DNA of 64,000 nt, taken from positions 1 to 64,000 of the forward strand of contig NZ_JAVRHQ010000005.1 in the NCBI RefSeq assembly GCF_031846485.1. Direction: 5' to 3'. This document shows, in pieces, positions 1 through 9,329 of this stretch. Source of the stretch: Autumnicola tepida (GTDB lineage Bacteria > Bacteroidota > Bacteroidia > Flavobacteriales > Flavobacteriaceae). The notes beneath the pieces were generated by a model. It was given only the letters and a program-made list of their open reading frames with translations, made no database searches and was not told the DNA's origin. Each line of letters starts with the position of its first letter. The stretch's first letter is position 1. Made by a program: the position numbers and the translations under genes.

Positions 1-2
1 CA

Positions 3-56
3 ATTCTTCAATGGAAGGAGGAAAAAGCCAGTTTTGCTGTTGGTTATAGACCTTAA
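3..56 (+). CDS. possible 3' tail of an upstream gene (partial)
   Basis: From the left edge, the third frame is open for 17 codons and stops at 54-56. Its mixed charged and aromatic composition looks more like a real C-terminus than the alternatives. No family is recognisable from so short a piece. Another frame is open to position 126 but encodes a less protein-like string. The gene, if real, lies mostly outside the window. Confidence 0.25.
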   Translation: MLQWKEEKASFAVGYRP

Positions 57-140
57 ATTTATGGCTCATTTATCTGATTATCAGTACTTAAAAATAATAA
101 AAAACCTCCAGATAATCAAAAGTTAAGAACTAATAAAATG

Positions 141-172
141 AAAAAAGCTGCCTCAAATTAATGAGACAGCTT
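141..172 (-). terminator. intrinsic terminator of the susCD operon
   Basis: A 10-bp stem with one mismatched or wobble pair (arms 145-154 and 163-172, loop of 8) lies 25 nt past the stop of the last operon gene. Read on the minus strand it is followed by six T residues, the classical intrinsic terminator layout. On the plus strand the T-run is poor, so it mainly serves the minus-strand genes. Confidence 0.8.
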
Positions 173-196
173 CTTGTTAAACAAAAAGAGTGTTAA

Positions 197-1120
197 TTAT
201 TCTGTTTCCTCTTCTCCTTCGGTATCTGTATCAGTATCTGTTCCTTCTTCCTGAACTTTTTCAAAAACGGTTCTATAAGATCCGAAAGAGCCTGCATCTA
301 CAGTATAAGCAGAAGTGATATCTAAATTTCCTATGCAATTTCCAGGTGAAGCACTTGAGCTACCGCTACCTTCCCAGCGAAGTTCCCCATAGCTGTAGCC
401 TATATTGTTGGTGTTCAATGCAGGCTGATAAGGTACTGTTAAATTACCCGTCTCAGGATCTACATCAACAACTACGTCATATTCTTCAGGATGTCCTGCA
501 ACATTTTGAAGAGTAATTTGATTCTCACCAGGACCAGCAACAACTTCAAAAGGTACAGGATCTCCTGTGTATATTCCAAATTGATCAGTGGTAGCTATGT
601 AAGTTCCCTCATAATCTTCTATTTTGAAAGGGCATGCATAAGCAAGAAGAACAGACAACTCGTCATTCTTTCCATTTATAACAATATCGGCATCAGAAGA
701 TACTTCTGTAATAGAAATGTTTAAAACCGGGGTTTCTGCTAAAGGCGCCTGTAATCCATCAGTAAGAATAGTTATAGGTAAAGCTTTTGGCAGATCATCA
801 TCGGGAGAAATAGTCAAAGTTGTAGATTCTAATCTGTAATGCACTCCTTCAATAGCAGTTGAACTGGGATCAACACTTATTTCAACAGTTACAGGTTCTT
901 CTATTTCATCGAATGTTGGCCCTATTATGTCAATAGGTATAGATCTTTGATATTCTTCTCCATTAGTCTCTGCACTGAGAGTTAAGCTCTCGTCGGTAAA
1001 ACTAACAAGATTTGCTCCCTCGTCATATGCATCACTTATAGCGGTGTCATCTACTAAACAGGATGTCAAGGAAACACTTAACAAAACTGTAAATAGGAAA
1101 TATTTATTTAGTCTTTTCAT
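197..1120 (-). CDS. surface lipoprotein, third gene of a SusCD operon
   Basis: The 307-residue product starts with a lipoprotein signal peptide whose lipobox LTSC places the modified Cys at residue 21, followed by acidic residues as in Bacteroidetes surface-export signals. Residues about 55-155 contain a beta-sandwich-like stretch with the motif EGVHYRL, reminiscent of Calx-beta or DUF4843-type lipoproteins. The C-terminus is a very acidic D/T/E tail. It lies 12 nt after the SusD gene and ends at an intrinsic terminator, so it is the last operon gene. In such operons this position usually holds an accessory ligand-binding lipoprotein (SusE/F-like role). The ligand is not evident. Family assignment is inference; the lipoprotein call is firm. 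Confidence 0.75.
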   Translation of the reverse strand: MKRLNKYFLFTVLLSVSLTSCLVDDTAISDAYDEGANLVSFTDESLTLSAETNGEEYQRSIPIDIIGPTFDEIEEPVTVEISVDPSSTAIEGVHYRLESTTLTISPDDDLPKALPITILTDGLQAPLAETPVLNISITEVSSDADIVINGKNDELSVLLAYACPFKIEDYEGTYIATTDQFGIYTGDPVPFEVVAGPGENQITLQNVAGHPEEYDVVVDVDPETGNLTVPYQPALNTNNIGYSYGELRWEGSGSSSASPGNCIGNLDITSAYTVDAGSFGSYRTVFEKVQEEGTDTDTDTEGEEETE

Positions 1121-1132
1121 ATCTGTATTTTT

Positions 1133-2671
1133 TTAATTTGCCCAAAATATCTTATCAGTAAAAGCGTTAGGTTGGGCGGGAACATTACTAGCGTTAATAG
1201 CCCTTTCAGAAGATGGATAATATAGCCTTACAGGCCTGTTATCTCCAGGAGCCAAAAGGGAGATAGGTAAATTCGACGGATAACCAGTTCTATTATATTC
1301 AATCCAAGCCTCAAATCCATTAATTCCATTTAATGCAATCCATTTTTGGGTAATAATAGCTTCAAGTTTGTCACTTGATGCGTCCCATCCTACGTTTTCT
1401 ATGTTTTGAGAATAGTAATCTGCTGGATCTGCTTCTATAAGTTCAGGTTCTGTTGATGGATCATTATCAGTATCTACAAGATCCATTGTCTCCAAATAAT
1501 CAAAAGATGCGGCTATGCCAGATTCATATAAAGTTTGCGCGTCATCATCTAAATAGCCTTTTAAGGCAGCCTCAGACTGAAGAAAATAGCTTTCTGCAGC
1601 AGTAAGAATAGGTGCATCCTGGTCTGGAGACTTTAATAAACCAGGTCCTATATTTGAAACAAATTCGGAAGTAAGTTCATCTGGATAAGCTTGAAGTCCT
1701 TGTGGGACTCCTTTATGGCCTGAATCAGGTTGCTCGTATATATAATTTATACGGGGATCATTGTTGCTGCTTAGCATATCCAGTACATAAGGCGTGGCAG
1801 TTGTGGCCTGATAGTTATTTTGGGTGTTTCCAGCAACTGTGAGTCCAAAACTTCTCCAGAAAGGGTTTTGTTTGCCTTCCTCATTTTGATAACCTGGATT
1901 TACACTTGCATTTTCAGTTATAAAACCAGAACCTTGGTTTACAATCTGGTTGATTTCTTCCTGAATGTAAGCCTGTTTATCACTTAAGCCAGATTCCCTG
2001 ATAAGTATTCTCAACTTAACAGTGTTGGCCAGTCTTTTCCAGGCCTCCATATCACCCTGGTACATAACATCTGCTGCTCCTGGGTTCAAAACATTTTCTA
2101 CATTATCTGCCTCGTCAATTAAATCAATGGCTTCTGTCAAGTCTACAATGAGGCTGTCATATACCGCCTGTGCATCATCGTATGCCGGAGTGGTATTAGA
2201 ACCTCTTTGTAAAGCCTCTGTATAAGGGATATCCCCATAGGCATCTATCAGCATTTGAAAATGGTAAGACATCATTACTTTAGCGATAGCCTTATAGTTA
2301 TTGTAAATAGCCCCTTCATAATTTAGAAGTTCCTGATAGTTTCTGAGAGGTTGATTATAAGTGTCATCCCATATCTGATCATAGAAATTAGCATTTACCA
2401 GGTACTGGAATTCATCATAATACCAGGAATAGCCATCAGCCTGGCTCCAGTTGTATACCATTAGGTTACCAAGTGTATTGGCATGCCGGGCGCCTGGACC
2501 ATCATAAAAAATAAGGTTCGCGGAATAAGCCTGAGCTACCGGAAGTATAAGATCCGGGCTCACTGAAGTCGGATTATTTGGATCATCATTCATATCCAGA
2601 TAATCGTCACTGCAAGAGGTGACGCTTAATGCGGCCACAAGCAGGATGAGATATATACTTATATTTTTCAT
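1133..2671 (-). CDS. SusD/RagB-family nutrient-binding outer-membrane lipoprotein
   Basis: The product has 512 residues. A lipoprotein signal ends at VTSC with Cys20, followed by SDDYLDMNDDPN, a typical start of the SusD-like subfamily that carries a DPN motif. SusD proteins cap the SusC channel and capture oligosaccharides, peptides or other ligands at the cell surface with a TPR-like helical fold. The length matches the family (about 450-550). It sits 13 nt downstream of the SusC gene and 12 nt upstream of the third lipoprotein gene, so the three are surely co-transcribed. No glycoside hydrolase, protease or regulator is next to it in the window, so the substrate cannot be inferred. Confidence 0.93.
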   Translation of the reverse strand: MKNISIYLILLVAALSVTSCSDDYLDMNDDPNNPTSVSPDLILPVAQAYSANLIFYDGPGARHANTLGNLMVYNWSQADGYSWYYDEFQYLVNANFYDQIWDDTYNQPLRNYQELLNYEGAIYNNYKAIAKVMMSYHFQMLIDAYGDIPYTEALQRGSNTTPAYDDAQAVYDSLIVDLTEAIDLIDEADNVENVLNPGAADVMYQGDMEAWKRLANTVKLRILIRESGLSDKQAYIQEEINQIVNQGSGFITENASVNPGYQNEEGKQNPFWRSFGLTVAGNTQNNYQATTATPYVLDMLSSNNDPRINYIYEQPDSGHKGVPQGLQAYPDELTSEFVSNIGPGLLKSPDQDAPILTAAESYFLQSEAALKGYLDDDAQTLYESGIAASFDYLETMDLVDTDNDPSTEPELIEADPADYYSQNIENVGWDASSDKLEAIITQKWIALNGINGFEAWIEYNRTGYPSNLPISLLAPGDNRPVRLYYPSSERAINASNVPAQPNAFTDKIFWAN

Positions 2672-2684
2672 TTTCTAAATTTTT

Positions 2685-5600
2685 TTAAAATTCGATATTA
2701 ACATTAAATCCATAAGACCTTGTTGGCGGGGATTGTAAGTAGCCACTAACACCTTGAGTATTGCTATTAGCAAAAGAGTTATTGAATTCAGGATCTGAGA
2801 ACCTGTTTTCTTCCGGTAACCAGGTTACCAGGTTTCTACCTACCAAACCTAAAGAGATCTTTGAAATTGCTGTGTTTTGAAATAAGGATTCCGGAACTCT
2901 GTAGTTTAATGCAACTTCTCTAAGTTTAAGTGCTGTTGCATCCCTTACGTAGTTTTCTTTAATTACGTTATACTGATCGGTCCAATAAGTTTGTAAGCCA
3001 CCATTAACAGGGATATTGGTGTTTTCTACGTATTCTCCATTTTCATTCTCATATACCGTATTTGGAATTATAAAATCCTGGCGATTTGCAGATACACTTT
3101 CCTGTGAACGTCCTGTAAATTCCATAAAGTCAGCTAACTGAGAGTAGAACACATGGCCTGTACGGTAATCAAATGTTGCAGCTAAACTTAGGCCTTTGTA
3201 TCGGAATGTATTAACCAATCCAACAGTGTAATCAGGAGTAGTTTTTCCAAAAGCTTTTTGTGCATCTGCCTGTTGTGGGTATCCGGTAGCAGGATCAATC
3301 ACAATTCTTCCCTGTGGGTCTCTTTCATAAGCCAGAGCTTTCACCTGTGGGAATGCCATTCCTTCTATAGCATATATTCCATAACTTCCATAAGATGCAA
3401 TTGATATTTCAGTAGCATCCGGGTTGTTAGGATCTATATCTACTACTGTAGTTTCAAAATGTGTGAAGTTGGCATCTACATTCCAGGAGAAGTCATTGCT
3501 CTGGAACAATCGAGCTCCTAAGGAAAATTCATATCCTTCATTTTTTAATTCTCCTAAGTTGGTCGCTAAAGTATAGCTACCGGCAGAAGGAGCTGTTGAA
3601 GTTCGAGTGATCAAATCTTCAATTTTTGTATTAAAATAAGAGGCATTCAAGGTGATCCTGTTGTTAAGGAATCCAAAATTCGCGCCAATCTCTAAACTGC
3701 TGACTTTCTCTTGTTTAATGTCAGGATCTACTGCAGTATTAGCAACGGTAAAACCGTTGATGTTACCATATGGAAAAGTTAAATCATCATAAGCAGATTG
3801 TCCCGGACCCGGTTGTATGAAGATCTCATTAGTTTGGTAAGGATCTAAGTCATTATAAACGATCGATCCATTTGCAGTAAGTTTTAAATAGTTGAGGGCC
3901 TCTCCTTTAATTGCAGGAATAGCATCAGTTGCAACAAAAGATAAACCTGCAGCTGGATAGAAATAACTATTAGCATTGTCTTCAAATGGGAGAGTAGAAG
4001 TCCAATCATTTCTACCAGATATATCAAGATACAAATAATCTCTAAAGCCAAAAGTGAAATCTCCATACACTCCGTAATATCGCTCGTTTTCTTCATTCAC
4101 GCTACCTACGAGAGCTCCTGTTCCATTAGAGATATCATAAAATCCGGGAATACTCAAGTTGTTTGCTCTTACGGACTGAAAATTATACTTGCTTGTGAAG
4201 TTAGAGGCACCTAATATAGCCCTCAAACTAAAATCATCAGAAAGATCTAATTCACCGGTTAATAAAATGTCACTGGTATATTGTAGAGACCTGTATTGGC
4301 TTTCGGTAACGAATGATGAGACAGGATCAGGTCTGGTATATGCAGTAGTATAATCCTGTTCTGCTCTCCATTCGTGGCCTAACCCTGTAGTAGAGTTAAC
4401 ACCTAGCCGCCCTGTTAAATTCAACCACTCGTTGATATCCCAGGAAGCCTGCAAATTGGAAACCAATCTTTCTGTTTCATCATTATCCCGATTTGTATCT
4501 ACTGCCCAATAAGGGTTCTGATAGTACCCATTGTAGTAACCGTTGGGTGAAGCATATAGATCGTTCTGCCAATCTCTATAGTTGCTCAAAGGGATATTGT
4601 TTGATGTGTTTAACACAAACCAGTAAAGTGGCCTTTCCTGCGAACCTATATCATCGCCAACTACACTTGTGTTATCACGGAAGTACGTAGAGTTAAGAGT
4701 TATCTCAAGATCACCTAGTTTTTTACTTGCATTTACCCTGAAAGTTTGTCTTTCATATTCATCTCCGGGAACAATACCTTGGGTGGTTTGGTCCCCAATG
4801 GAAGCATAGAAGCGGCTGGTTTCACCTCCACCTGATGCGTAAACAGTATTTTGTAAGGTTATGCCAGTGTCATAGAAATCTTTTAAATTATCTTCAACGG
4901 CAGAATAGGGAAGCTCCTGATAAGTGCCATCTTCAAAGGTAGGTCCTACCTGCCTTACAACGCCATCAAACCTTGGTCCCCAGTTCGTGTTTTCGATAGT
5001 CTCATAAGATCCTTGCCATCCGGTCCCATATTCATCCTGAAAATCAGGCATGTATGCAACCTCCTGGAATGTAGATGTTGAAGTTACACCTACAGTAAAA
5101 CGGTCATTAAATACTCCACGTTTGGTGTTGATAATAATAGCGCCATTTGCTGCCTGAGAACCATACAGAGCAGCTGCGGTGGCGCCTTTAAGGATGTTCA
5201 TATCCTGAATGTCATTCGGGTTCAAATCATTAAAAGCACCTGCGGTTGCTATAGCTCCGTCTATCACATATAATGGTGTGCTTGATTGGGAGATAGATCT
5301 GAAACCACGAAGGTTGATCTGCGTTTGTGGATTAACCCCATTATTCTGAATGTTTACAGCCATACCCGCTACCTTACCTACTAAACCTTCAGTTGCAGTG
5401 GTTGGCTGGGAAAGGTTAAGAATTTCATTGTCCACCTGTTCTGTTTGGTAGGCAATTTCTTTCTTTTCTCTTTCTATACCTAAAGCAGTTACCACAACTT
5501 CGTCTAATTGTGCGGCATCTGCCGAAAGAGTGACATCAATTTCATTGTTGGTGCCAACGGTATACTCTGCTGTTTCCATTCCTATAAAGGAAAAAACCAA

Positions 5601-5810
5601 CACATCCCCCATAGAGGCTTCAATGGCATATTCGCCATCAAAATTTGTCTGTACTCCTGTTGAGGTACCCTGAATAATAACGTTAACCCCGGGTAGCGGT
5701 AGTCCGTCTTCATCAGTCACCGTCCCTCGTACGGTTTGTTGTTGTGCAAACGTAATTTGCACAACAAACGCCAGTAATAGCGTCAAAATACTACTAAACT
5801 TTGTTTTCAT
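2685..5810 (-). CDS. SusC/RagA-family TonB-linked outer-membrane channel
   Basis: This 1041-residue protein imports large nutrients across the outer membrane using TonB energy. Visible parts in order: a Sec signal peptide (residues 1-22); a carboxypeptidase-regulatory-like domain with VRGTVTDEDGLPLPGVNV (about 26-98); a TonB-box-like LDEVVVTALG near residue 102; the plug domain with PLYVIDGA and NGAIIINTKRG (about 120-230); and a long beta-barrel ending in an aromatic residue, as outer-membrane proteins do. It is first in the operon and pairs with the SusD gene 13 nt downstream. No sigma/anti-sigma pair or hybrid two-component gene lies next to it. I could not identify its promoter in the 427-nt upstream gap. 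Confidence 0.95.
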   Translation of the reverse strand: MKTKFSSILTLLLAFVVQITFAQQQTVRGTVTDEDGLPLPGVNVIIQGTSTGVQTNFDGEYAIEASMGDVLVFSFIGMETAEYTVGTNNEIDVTLSADAAQLDEVVVTALGIEREKKEIAYQTEQVDNEILNLSQPTTATEGLVGKVAGMAVNIQNNGVNPQTQINLRGFRSISQSSTPLYVIDGAIATAGAFNDLNPNDIQDMNILKGATAAALYGSQAANGAIIINTKRGVFNDRFTVGVTSTSTFQEVAYMPDFQDEYGTGWQGSYETIENTNWGPRFDGVVRQVGPTFEDGTYQELPYSAVEDNLKDFYDTGITLQNTVYASGGGETSRFYASIGDQTTQGIVPGDEYERQTFRVNASKKLGDLEITLNSTYFRDNTSVVGDDIGSQERPLYWFVLNTSNNIPLSNYRDWQNDLYASPNGYYNGYYQNPYWAVDTNRDNDETERLVSNLQASWDINEWLNLTGRLGVNSTTGLGHEWRAEQDYTTAYTRPDPVSSFVTESQYRSLQYTSDILLTGELDLSDDFSLRAILGASNFTSKYNFQSVRANNLSIPGFYDISNGTGALVGSVNEENERYYGVYGDFTFGFRDYLYLDISGRNDWTSTLPFEDNANSYFYPAAGLSFVATDAIPAIKGEALNYLKLTANGSIVYNDLDPYQTNEIFIQPGPGQSAYDDLTFPYGNINGFTVANTAVDPDIKQEKVSSLEIGANFGFLNNRITLNASYFNTKIEDLITRTSTAPSAGSYTLATNLGELKNEGYEFSLGARLFQSNDFSWNVDANFTHFETTVVDIDPNNPDATEISIASYGSYGIYAIEGMAFPQVKALAYERDPQGRIVIDPATGYPQQADAQKAFGKTTPDYTVGLVNTFRYKGLSLAATFDYRTGHVFYSQLADFMEFTGRSQESVSANRQDFIIPNTVYENENGEYVENTNIPVNGGLQTYWTDQYNVIKENYVRDATALKLREVALNYRVPESLFQNTAISKISLGLVGRNLVTWLPEENRFSDPEFNNSFANSNTQGVSGYLQSPPTRSYGFNVNIEF

Positions 5811-6237
5811 TTTTAAATTTATTTGAATTAGCCAACGCCAAAAGTGATAATAAATGGTTAATTAAACAAGCTTTTGTTTTCAAATTCTTTTCGCAGTATT
5901 AATAAAATGTTAAATAATGAGTACAGGAGCTTCGTTAATAGTATCTAAGAGAAAATTGCGTTTATGTTAATTTTTCGCCGCTGTTTAGCTTTAAGAGAAA
6001 TAGTATAAAGAATATTCATTGTTTTGAAGTAATTGTTGTAGAAAGTTCAGGGTATTTTTAGTTTTAGTTGTTTTTTTTAATTTTTTTATTTTACTGAAGT
6101 ATTTTTCTGTAAATAAATCCAGATTAGCCTCTTGAAAATTAATTATTTAAGATTTGAATTATTCAGTTTTATTTCTACCTTTGCAAACCCTTAAAAAAGG
6201 GAGGTAAAATTTAATCAATAATTAGGTAAGAGAAATT
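5811..6237. other. divergent intergenic region between susC and rpsL
   Basis: This 427-nt AT-rich spacer separates the minus-strand SusC operon from the plus-strand ribosomal super-operon. The rpsL-proximal end holds a good Bacteroidetes promoter (6153-6183). A short CCCTT/AAGGG hairpin (6188-6201) lies in the presumed leader. I found no TAnnTTTG box on the minus strand for susC, and no ORF, tRNA or repeat. Confidence 0.7.
6153..6183 (+). promoter_or_regulatory. promoter of the rpsL ribosomal operon
   Basis: TTTG at 6153-6156 and TACCTTTG at 6176-6183 are separated by 19 nt, matching the primary sigma-factor consensus of Bacteroidetes (TTTG, about 19 nt, TAnnTTTG). Transcription would start about 45 nt before the rpsL ATG. 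Confidence 0.75.
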
Positions 6238-6612
6238 ATGCCAACAATTTCACAATTAGTACGAAAAGGAAGAGCCAAAATAACCAAGAAGAGTAAATCG
6301 GCTGCTTTGGATTCGTGCCCTCAAAGGAGAGGTGTGTGTACAAGAGTGTATACTACCACTCCTAAGAAACCAAACTCGGCGATGAGAAAAGTTGCCAGGG
6401 TAAGGTTGACTAACGGAAAAGAGGTGAATGCTTACATTCCGGGAGAGGGTCACAATTTACAGGAGCACTCGATAGTATTGGTTAGAGGCGGAAGGGTGAA
6501 GGATTTGCCGGGAGTTAGATATCACATTGTTCGTGGTGCCCTGGACACAGCAGGTGTTGAAGGTAGGACGCAACGTAGGTCTAAGTACGGAGCAAAACGC
6601 CCTAAGAAGTAA
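6238..6612 (+). CDS. rpsL: 30S ribosomal protein S12
   Basis: S12 (124 residues) lines the decoding centre. The conserved loop TPKKPNSAMRK (residues 41-51) carries the Lys associated with a streptomycin-sensitive ribosome. The second loop GGRVKDLPGVRYH is intact and includes the Asp that RimO-containing bacteria modify. It is the first gene of the str part of the super-operon, behind a strong promoter. It is followed by a 109-nt spacer holding a heptamer repeat array, unusually long for a str operon. Confidence 0.98.
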   Translation: MPTISQLVRKGRAKITKKSKSAALDSCPQRRGVCTRVYTTTPKKPNSAMRKVARVRLTNGKEVNAYIPGEGHNLQEHSIVLVRGGRVKDLPGVRYHIVRGALDTAGVEGRTQRRSKYGAKRPKK

Positions 6613-6614
6613 AA

Positions 6615-6649
6615 TTAGAAGTTAGAAGTTAGAAATTAGAAGTTAGACT
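6615..6649. repeat. heptamer array (TTAGAAG type)
   Basis: Five consecutive 7-bp units with consensus TTAGAAG begin 3 nt after the rpsL stop codon. Units 1, 2 and 4 are identical, unit 3 has one change and unit 5 has two. A clear inverted partner array is not seen downstream, unlike the arrays after secY, rpoA, the helicase gene and ffh. Confidence 0.8.
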
Positions 6650-6673
6650 TTTTGTTTTCCTTTTAATCGACAA

Positions 6674-6708
6674 CAATTAACCTTTCTGCCGGTAGGCAGG
6701 CAATTAAC
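6674..6708. repeat. small hairpin unit flanked by 8-bp direct repeats
   Basis: CAATTAAC occurs at 6674-6681 and again at 6701-6708. Between them is a GC-rich hairpin, CTGCC-GGTA-GGCAG (6686-6699). The arrangement looks like a small inserted palindrome with a target-site-type duplication, or a tandem duplication. It lies just before rpsG. Confidence 0.55.
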
Positions 6709-6721
6709 TCAAAAAGAAGAA

Positions 6722-7198
6722 ATGAGAAAAAGACAGGCTAAAAAAAGACCTCTTTTACCAGATCCAAAATTTAACGATCAGCTGGTAACGCGTTTCGTTA
6801 ATATGATGATGTGGGATGGTAAAAAATCGGTTGCCTTCAAAATTTTCTACGACGCAATAGATGTTGTGGAACAAAAGAAACAGGACGACGAAAAAACTGG
6901 TTTGGAATTGTGGAAAGATGCTCTTTCTAATGTGATGCCTCACGTGGAAGTGAGAAGTAGGAGAGTTGGAGGTGCAACCTTCCAGATACCTATGCAAATC
7001 CGGCCAGATAGAAAAGTGTCAACTGCTATGAAGTGGTTGATTAGCTTTGCTCGCAAGAGAAATGAAAAATCCATGGCTCAAAAATTGGCTTCAGAAATTC
7101 TTGCTGCTGCCAAAGAAGAAGGTGCTGCGGTTAAAAAGCGGGTAGATACTCATAAGATGGCGGAAGCTAATAAAGCATTCTCTCACTTTAGATTCTAA
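6722..7198 (+). CDS. rpsG: 30S ribosomal protein S7
   Basis: S7 (158 residues) nucleates assembly of the 16S 3' major domain and contacts the E-site tRNA. The N-terminal basic MRKRQAKKR and the core VEVRSRRVGGATFQIP with IRPDRK are characteristic. Length is usual for the family. fusA follows after 9 nt. In E. coli S7 represses its own str operon; no equivalent site is identified here. Confidence 0.98.
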   Translation: MRKRQAKKRPLLPDPKFNDQLVTRFVNMMMWDGKKSVAFKIFYDAIDVVEQKKQDDEKTGLELWKDALSNVMPHVEVRSRRVGGATFQIPMQIRPDRKVSTAMKWLISFARKRNEKSMAQKLASEILAAAKEEGAAVKKRVDTHKMAEANKAFSHFRF

Positions 7199-7207
7199 AA
7201 AGACAAC

Positions 7208-9319
7208 ATGGCACAAAGAGATTTAAAATTTACTAGAAATATAGGGATTGCGGCGCATATTGATGCTGGTAAAACCACCACAACAGAGCGTATCCTTTAT
7301 TATACAGGTATTAGTCATAAGATTGGTGAAGTGCACGATGGTGCAGCCACTATGGACTGGATGGAGCAGGAGCAGGAGCGTGGTATTACCATTACCTCTG
7401 CGGCTACCCATTGTACCTGGCCTTACAGGGATCAGGAATATACCGTAAATATAATTGATACTCCCGGGCACGTTGACTTTACCGTAGAGGTAGAGCGTTC
7501 GCTTCGTGTACTTGATGGAGTTGTTGCTTTGTTTTCGGCAGTAGACGGGGTTGAGCCTCAGTCTGAAACTGTTTGGAGACAGGCAGATAAATATCGTGTA
7601 CCGCGTCTTGGTTTTGTGAACAAAATGGACCGTCAGGGTGCAGATTTCTTCAACGTTTGCCGTCAGGTAAGGGAAATGCTTGGAGGTAATCCTGTCCCTC
7701 TTCAGGTGCCAATTGGAGACGAAGCCGATTTTAAAGGTGTGGTTGATCTTATTTCCAAGAAAGCGATTATCTGGAATGATGAGGATATGGGGATGACCTA
7801 TGATACCATCGATATTCCGGAAGAACTTCAGGCTGACGTTGATAAATATCGTGCAGAGCTTGTGGAAGCTGTTGCTGAATATGACGAGGCTTTGATGGAA
7901 AAATTCTTCGAGGATGAAAATTCTATTACCGAAGATGAAATTATCGCTGCGCTGAGAGCTGCTACCATAGATATGTCTATTATTCCAATGATGTGTGGTT
8001 CAGCATTTAAAAACAAAGGGGTGCAGGCTATGCTTGATGCAGTAATGCGTTATTTGCCTTCTCCTGTAGATGTTGAAGCTATTACAGGTACAAATCCTGA
8101 TAGTGGTGATGAAGAAAGCCGTAAGCCAAATGTGGATTCTCCATTTTCTGCGCTTGCGTTTAAAATTGCTACCGATCCTTTCGTAGGTCGTTTGGCATTC
8201 TTCCGCGCATATTCAGGTACACTTGAAGCTGGTTCTTATGTGTTGAACGTTCGTTCCGGTAAGAAAGAGCGTATTTCAAGAATTTACCAGATGCACTCTA
8301 ACAAACAGGAGCCTATTGACAAGATTGAAGCCGGGGATATTGGAGCTGCTGTAGGGTTTAAAGATATCAAGACAGGAGATACCTTAACCGATATGAACCA
8401 TCCTATTGTTCTTGAGTCCATGACCTTCCCTGCGCCGGTAATCGGTATTGCGGTTGAGCCTAAAACAAAGGCTGATGTGGAAAAAATGGGAATGGCTCTT
8501 GGTAAACTGGCTGAAGAGGATCCTACATTTACCGTTAAGACAGACGAAAACTCTGGTCAGACGATTATTTCCGGTATGGGTGAGCTTCACCTGGAAATTA
8601 TTATCGACCGTATGAAGCGTGAGTTTAAGGTTGAAGTAAATGTTGGTGAGCCTCAGGTAGAGTACAAAGAAACTGTTACCAGAAATGCCGATCATAGAGA
8701 AGTTTATAAGAAACAATCTGGTGGTAGAGGTAAGTTTGCTGATATCGTTTTTGAATTAGGGCCGGTAGATGAAGATTTTGAAGGAGAAGGGCTTCAGTTT
8801 GTAGATGAAATTAAAGGTGGTCGTATTCCTAAAGAATTCGTGCCTTCTGTTCAGAAAGGATTCCAGGAAGCTATGCGAAATGGTCCTCTAGCAGGATTTA
8901 CCATGGATTCTTTAAAAGTTGTCCTTAAGGATGGATCTTTCCACCCTGTGGATTCCGATCAGCTTTCGTTTGAACTGGCTGCAAAAATGGGTTATAAAGC
9001 CGCTGCTAAAAAAGCAGGTGCTGTAATCCTTGAGCCAATCATGAAAGTAGAGGTGGTAACACCAGAAGAAAACATGGGTGATATCGTTGGTGACCTTAAC
9101 AGGAGAAGAGGTCAGGTAAATAACATGTCCGACAGGTCTGGAGCTAAAGTAATTAAGGCTGAAGTGCCACTTTCTGAAATGTTTGGATATGTAACTACAT
9201 TAAGAACTCTTTCTTCAGGTAGGGCAACATCAACTATGGAATTCTCTCACTATGCTGAAACTCCTTCAAATATTTCTGAAGAGGTGATGAAAGCAGCAAA
9301 AGGAGCAGCTAACGAATAA
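7208..9319 (+). CDS. fusA: translation elongation factor G
   Basis: EF-G (703 residues) is the GTPase that drives ribosomal translocation. GTP-binding motifs are visible: AHIDAGKTT (P-loop, near residue 16), DTPGHVDFT (G3) and NKMDR (G4). The C-terminal domains include ISGMGELHLEI and the conserved YKKQSGGRGKFAD. No truncation is seen. rpsJ follows after 10 nt without tuf, the usual Bacteroidetes order. Start ATG 7208 matches the standard N-terminus. Confidence 0.98.
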   Translation: MAQRDLKFTRNIGIAAHIDAGKTTTTERILYYTGISHKIGEVHDGAATMDWMEQEQERGITITSAATHCTWPYRDQEYTVNIIDTPGHVDFTVEVERSLRVLDGVVALFSAVDGVEPQSETVWRQADKYRVPRLGFVNKMDRQGADFFNVCRQVREMLGGNPVPLQVPIGDEADFKGVVDLISKKAIIWNDEDMGMTYDTIDIPEELQADVDKYRAELVEAVAEYDEALMEKFFEDENSITEDEIIAALRAATIDMSIIPMMCGSAFKNKGVQAMLDAVMRYLPSPVDVEAITGTNPDSGDEESRKPNVDSPFSALAFKIATDPFVGRLAFFRAYSGTLEAGSYVLNVRSGKKERISRIYQMHSNKQEPIDKIEAGDIGAAVGFKDIKTGDTLTDMNHPIVLESMTFPAPVIGIAVEPKTKADVEKMGMALGKLAEEDPTFTVKTDENSGQTIISGMGELHLEIIIDRMKREFKVEVNVGEPQVEYKETVTRNADHREVYKKQSGGRGKFADIVFELGPVDEDFEGEGLQFVDEIKGGRIPKEFVPSVQKGFQEAMRNGPLAGFTMDSLKVVLKDGSFHPVDSDQLSFELAAKMGYKAAAKKAGAVILEPIMKVEVVTPEENMGDIVGDLNRRRGQVNNMSDRSGAKVIKAEVPLSEMFGYVTTLRTLSSGRATSTMEFSHYAETPSNISEEVMKAAKGAANE

Positions 9320-9329
9320 TTTTAGGAAA

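Noticed and set aside
1..126. Open frame without stop from the window edge to position 126
   Set aside because: Its composition is not protein-like compared with the shorter alternative frame, and no start or family is visible.
8384..8716. 110-codon minus-strand frame inside fusA
   Set aside because: It is antisense to a highly conserved gene and encodes a Cys/His/Phe-rich string with no family; a frame shadow.
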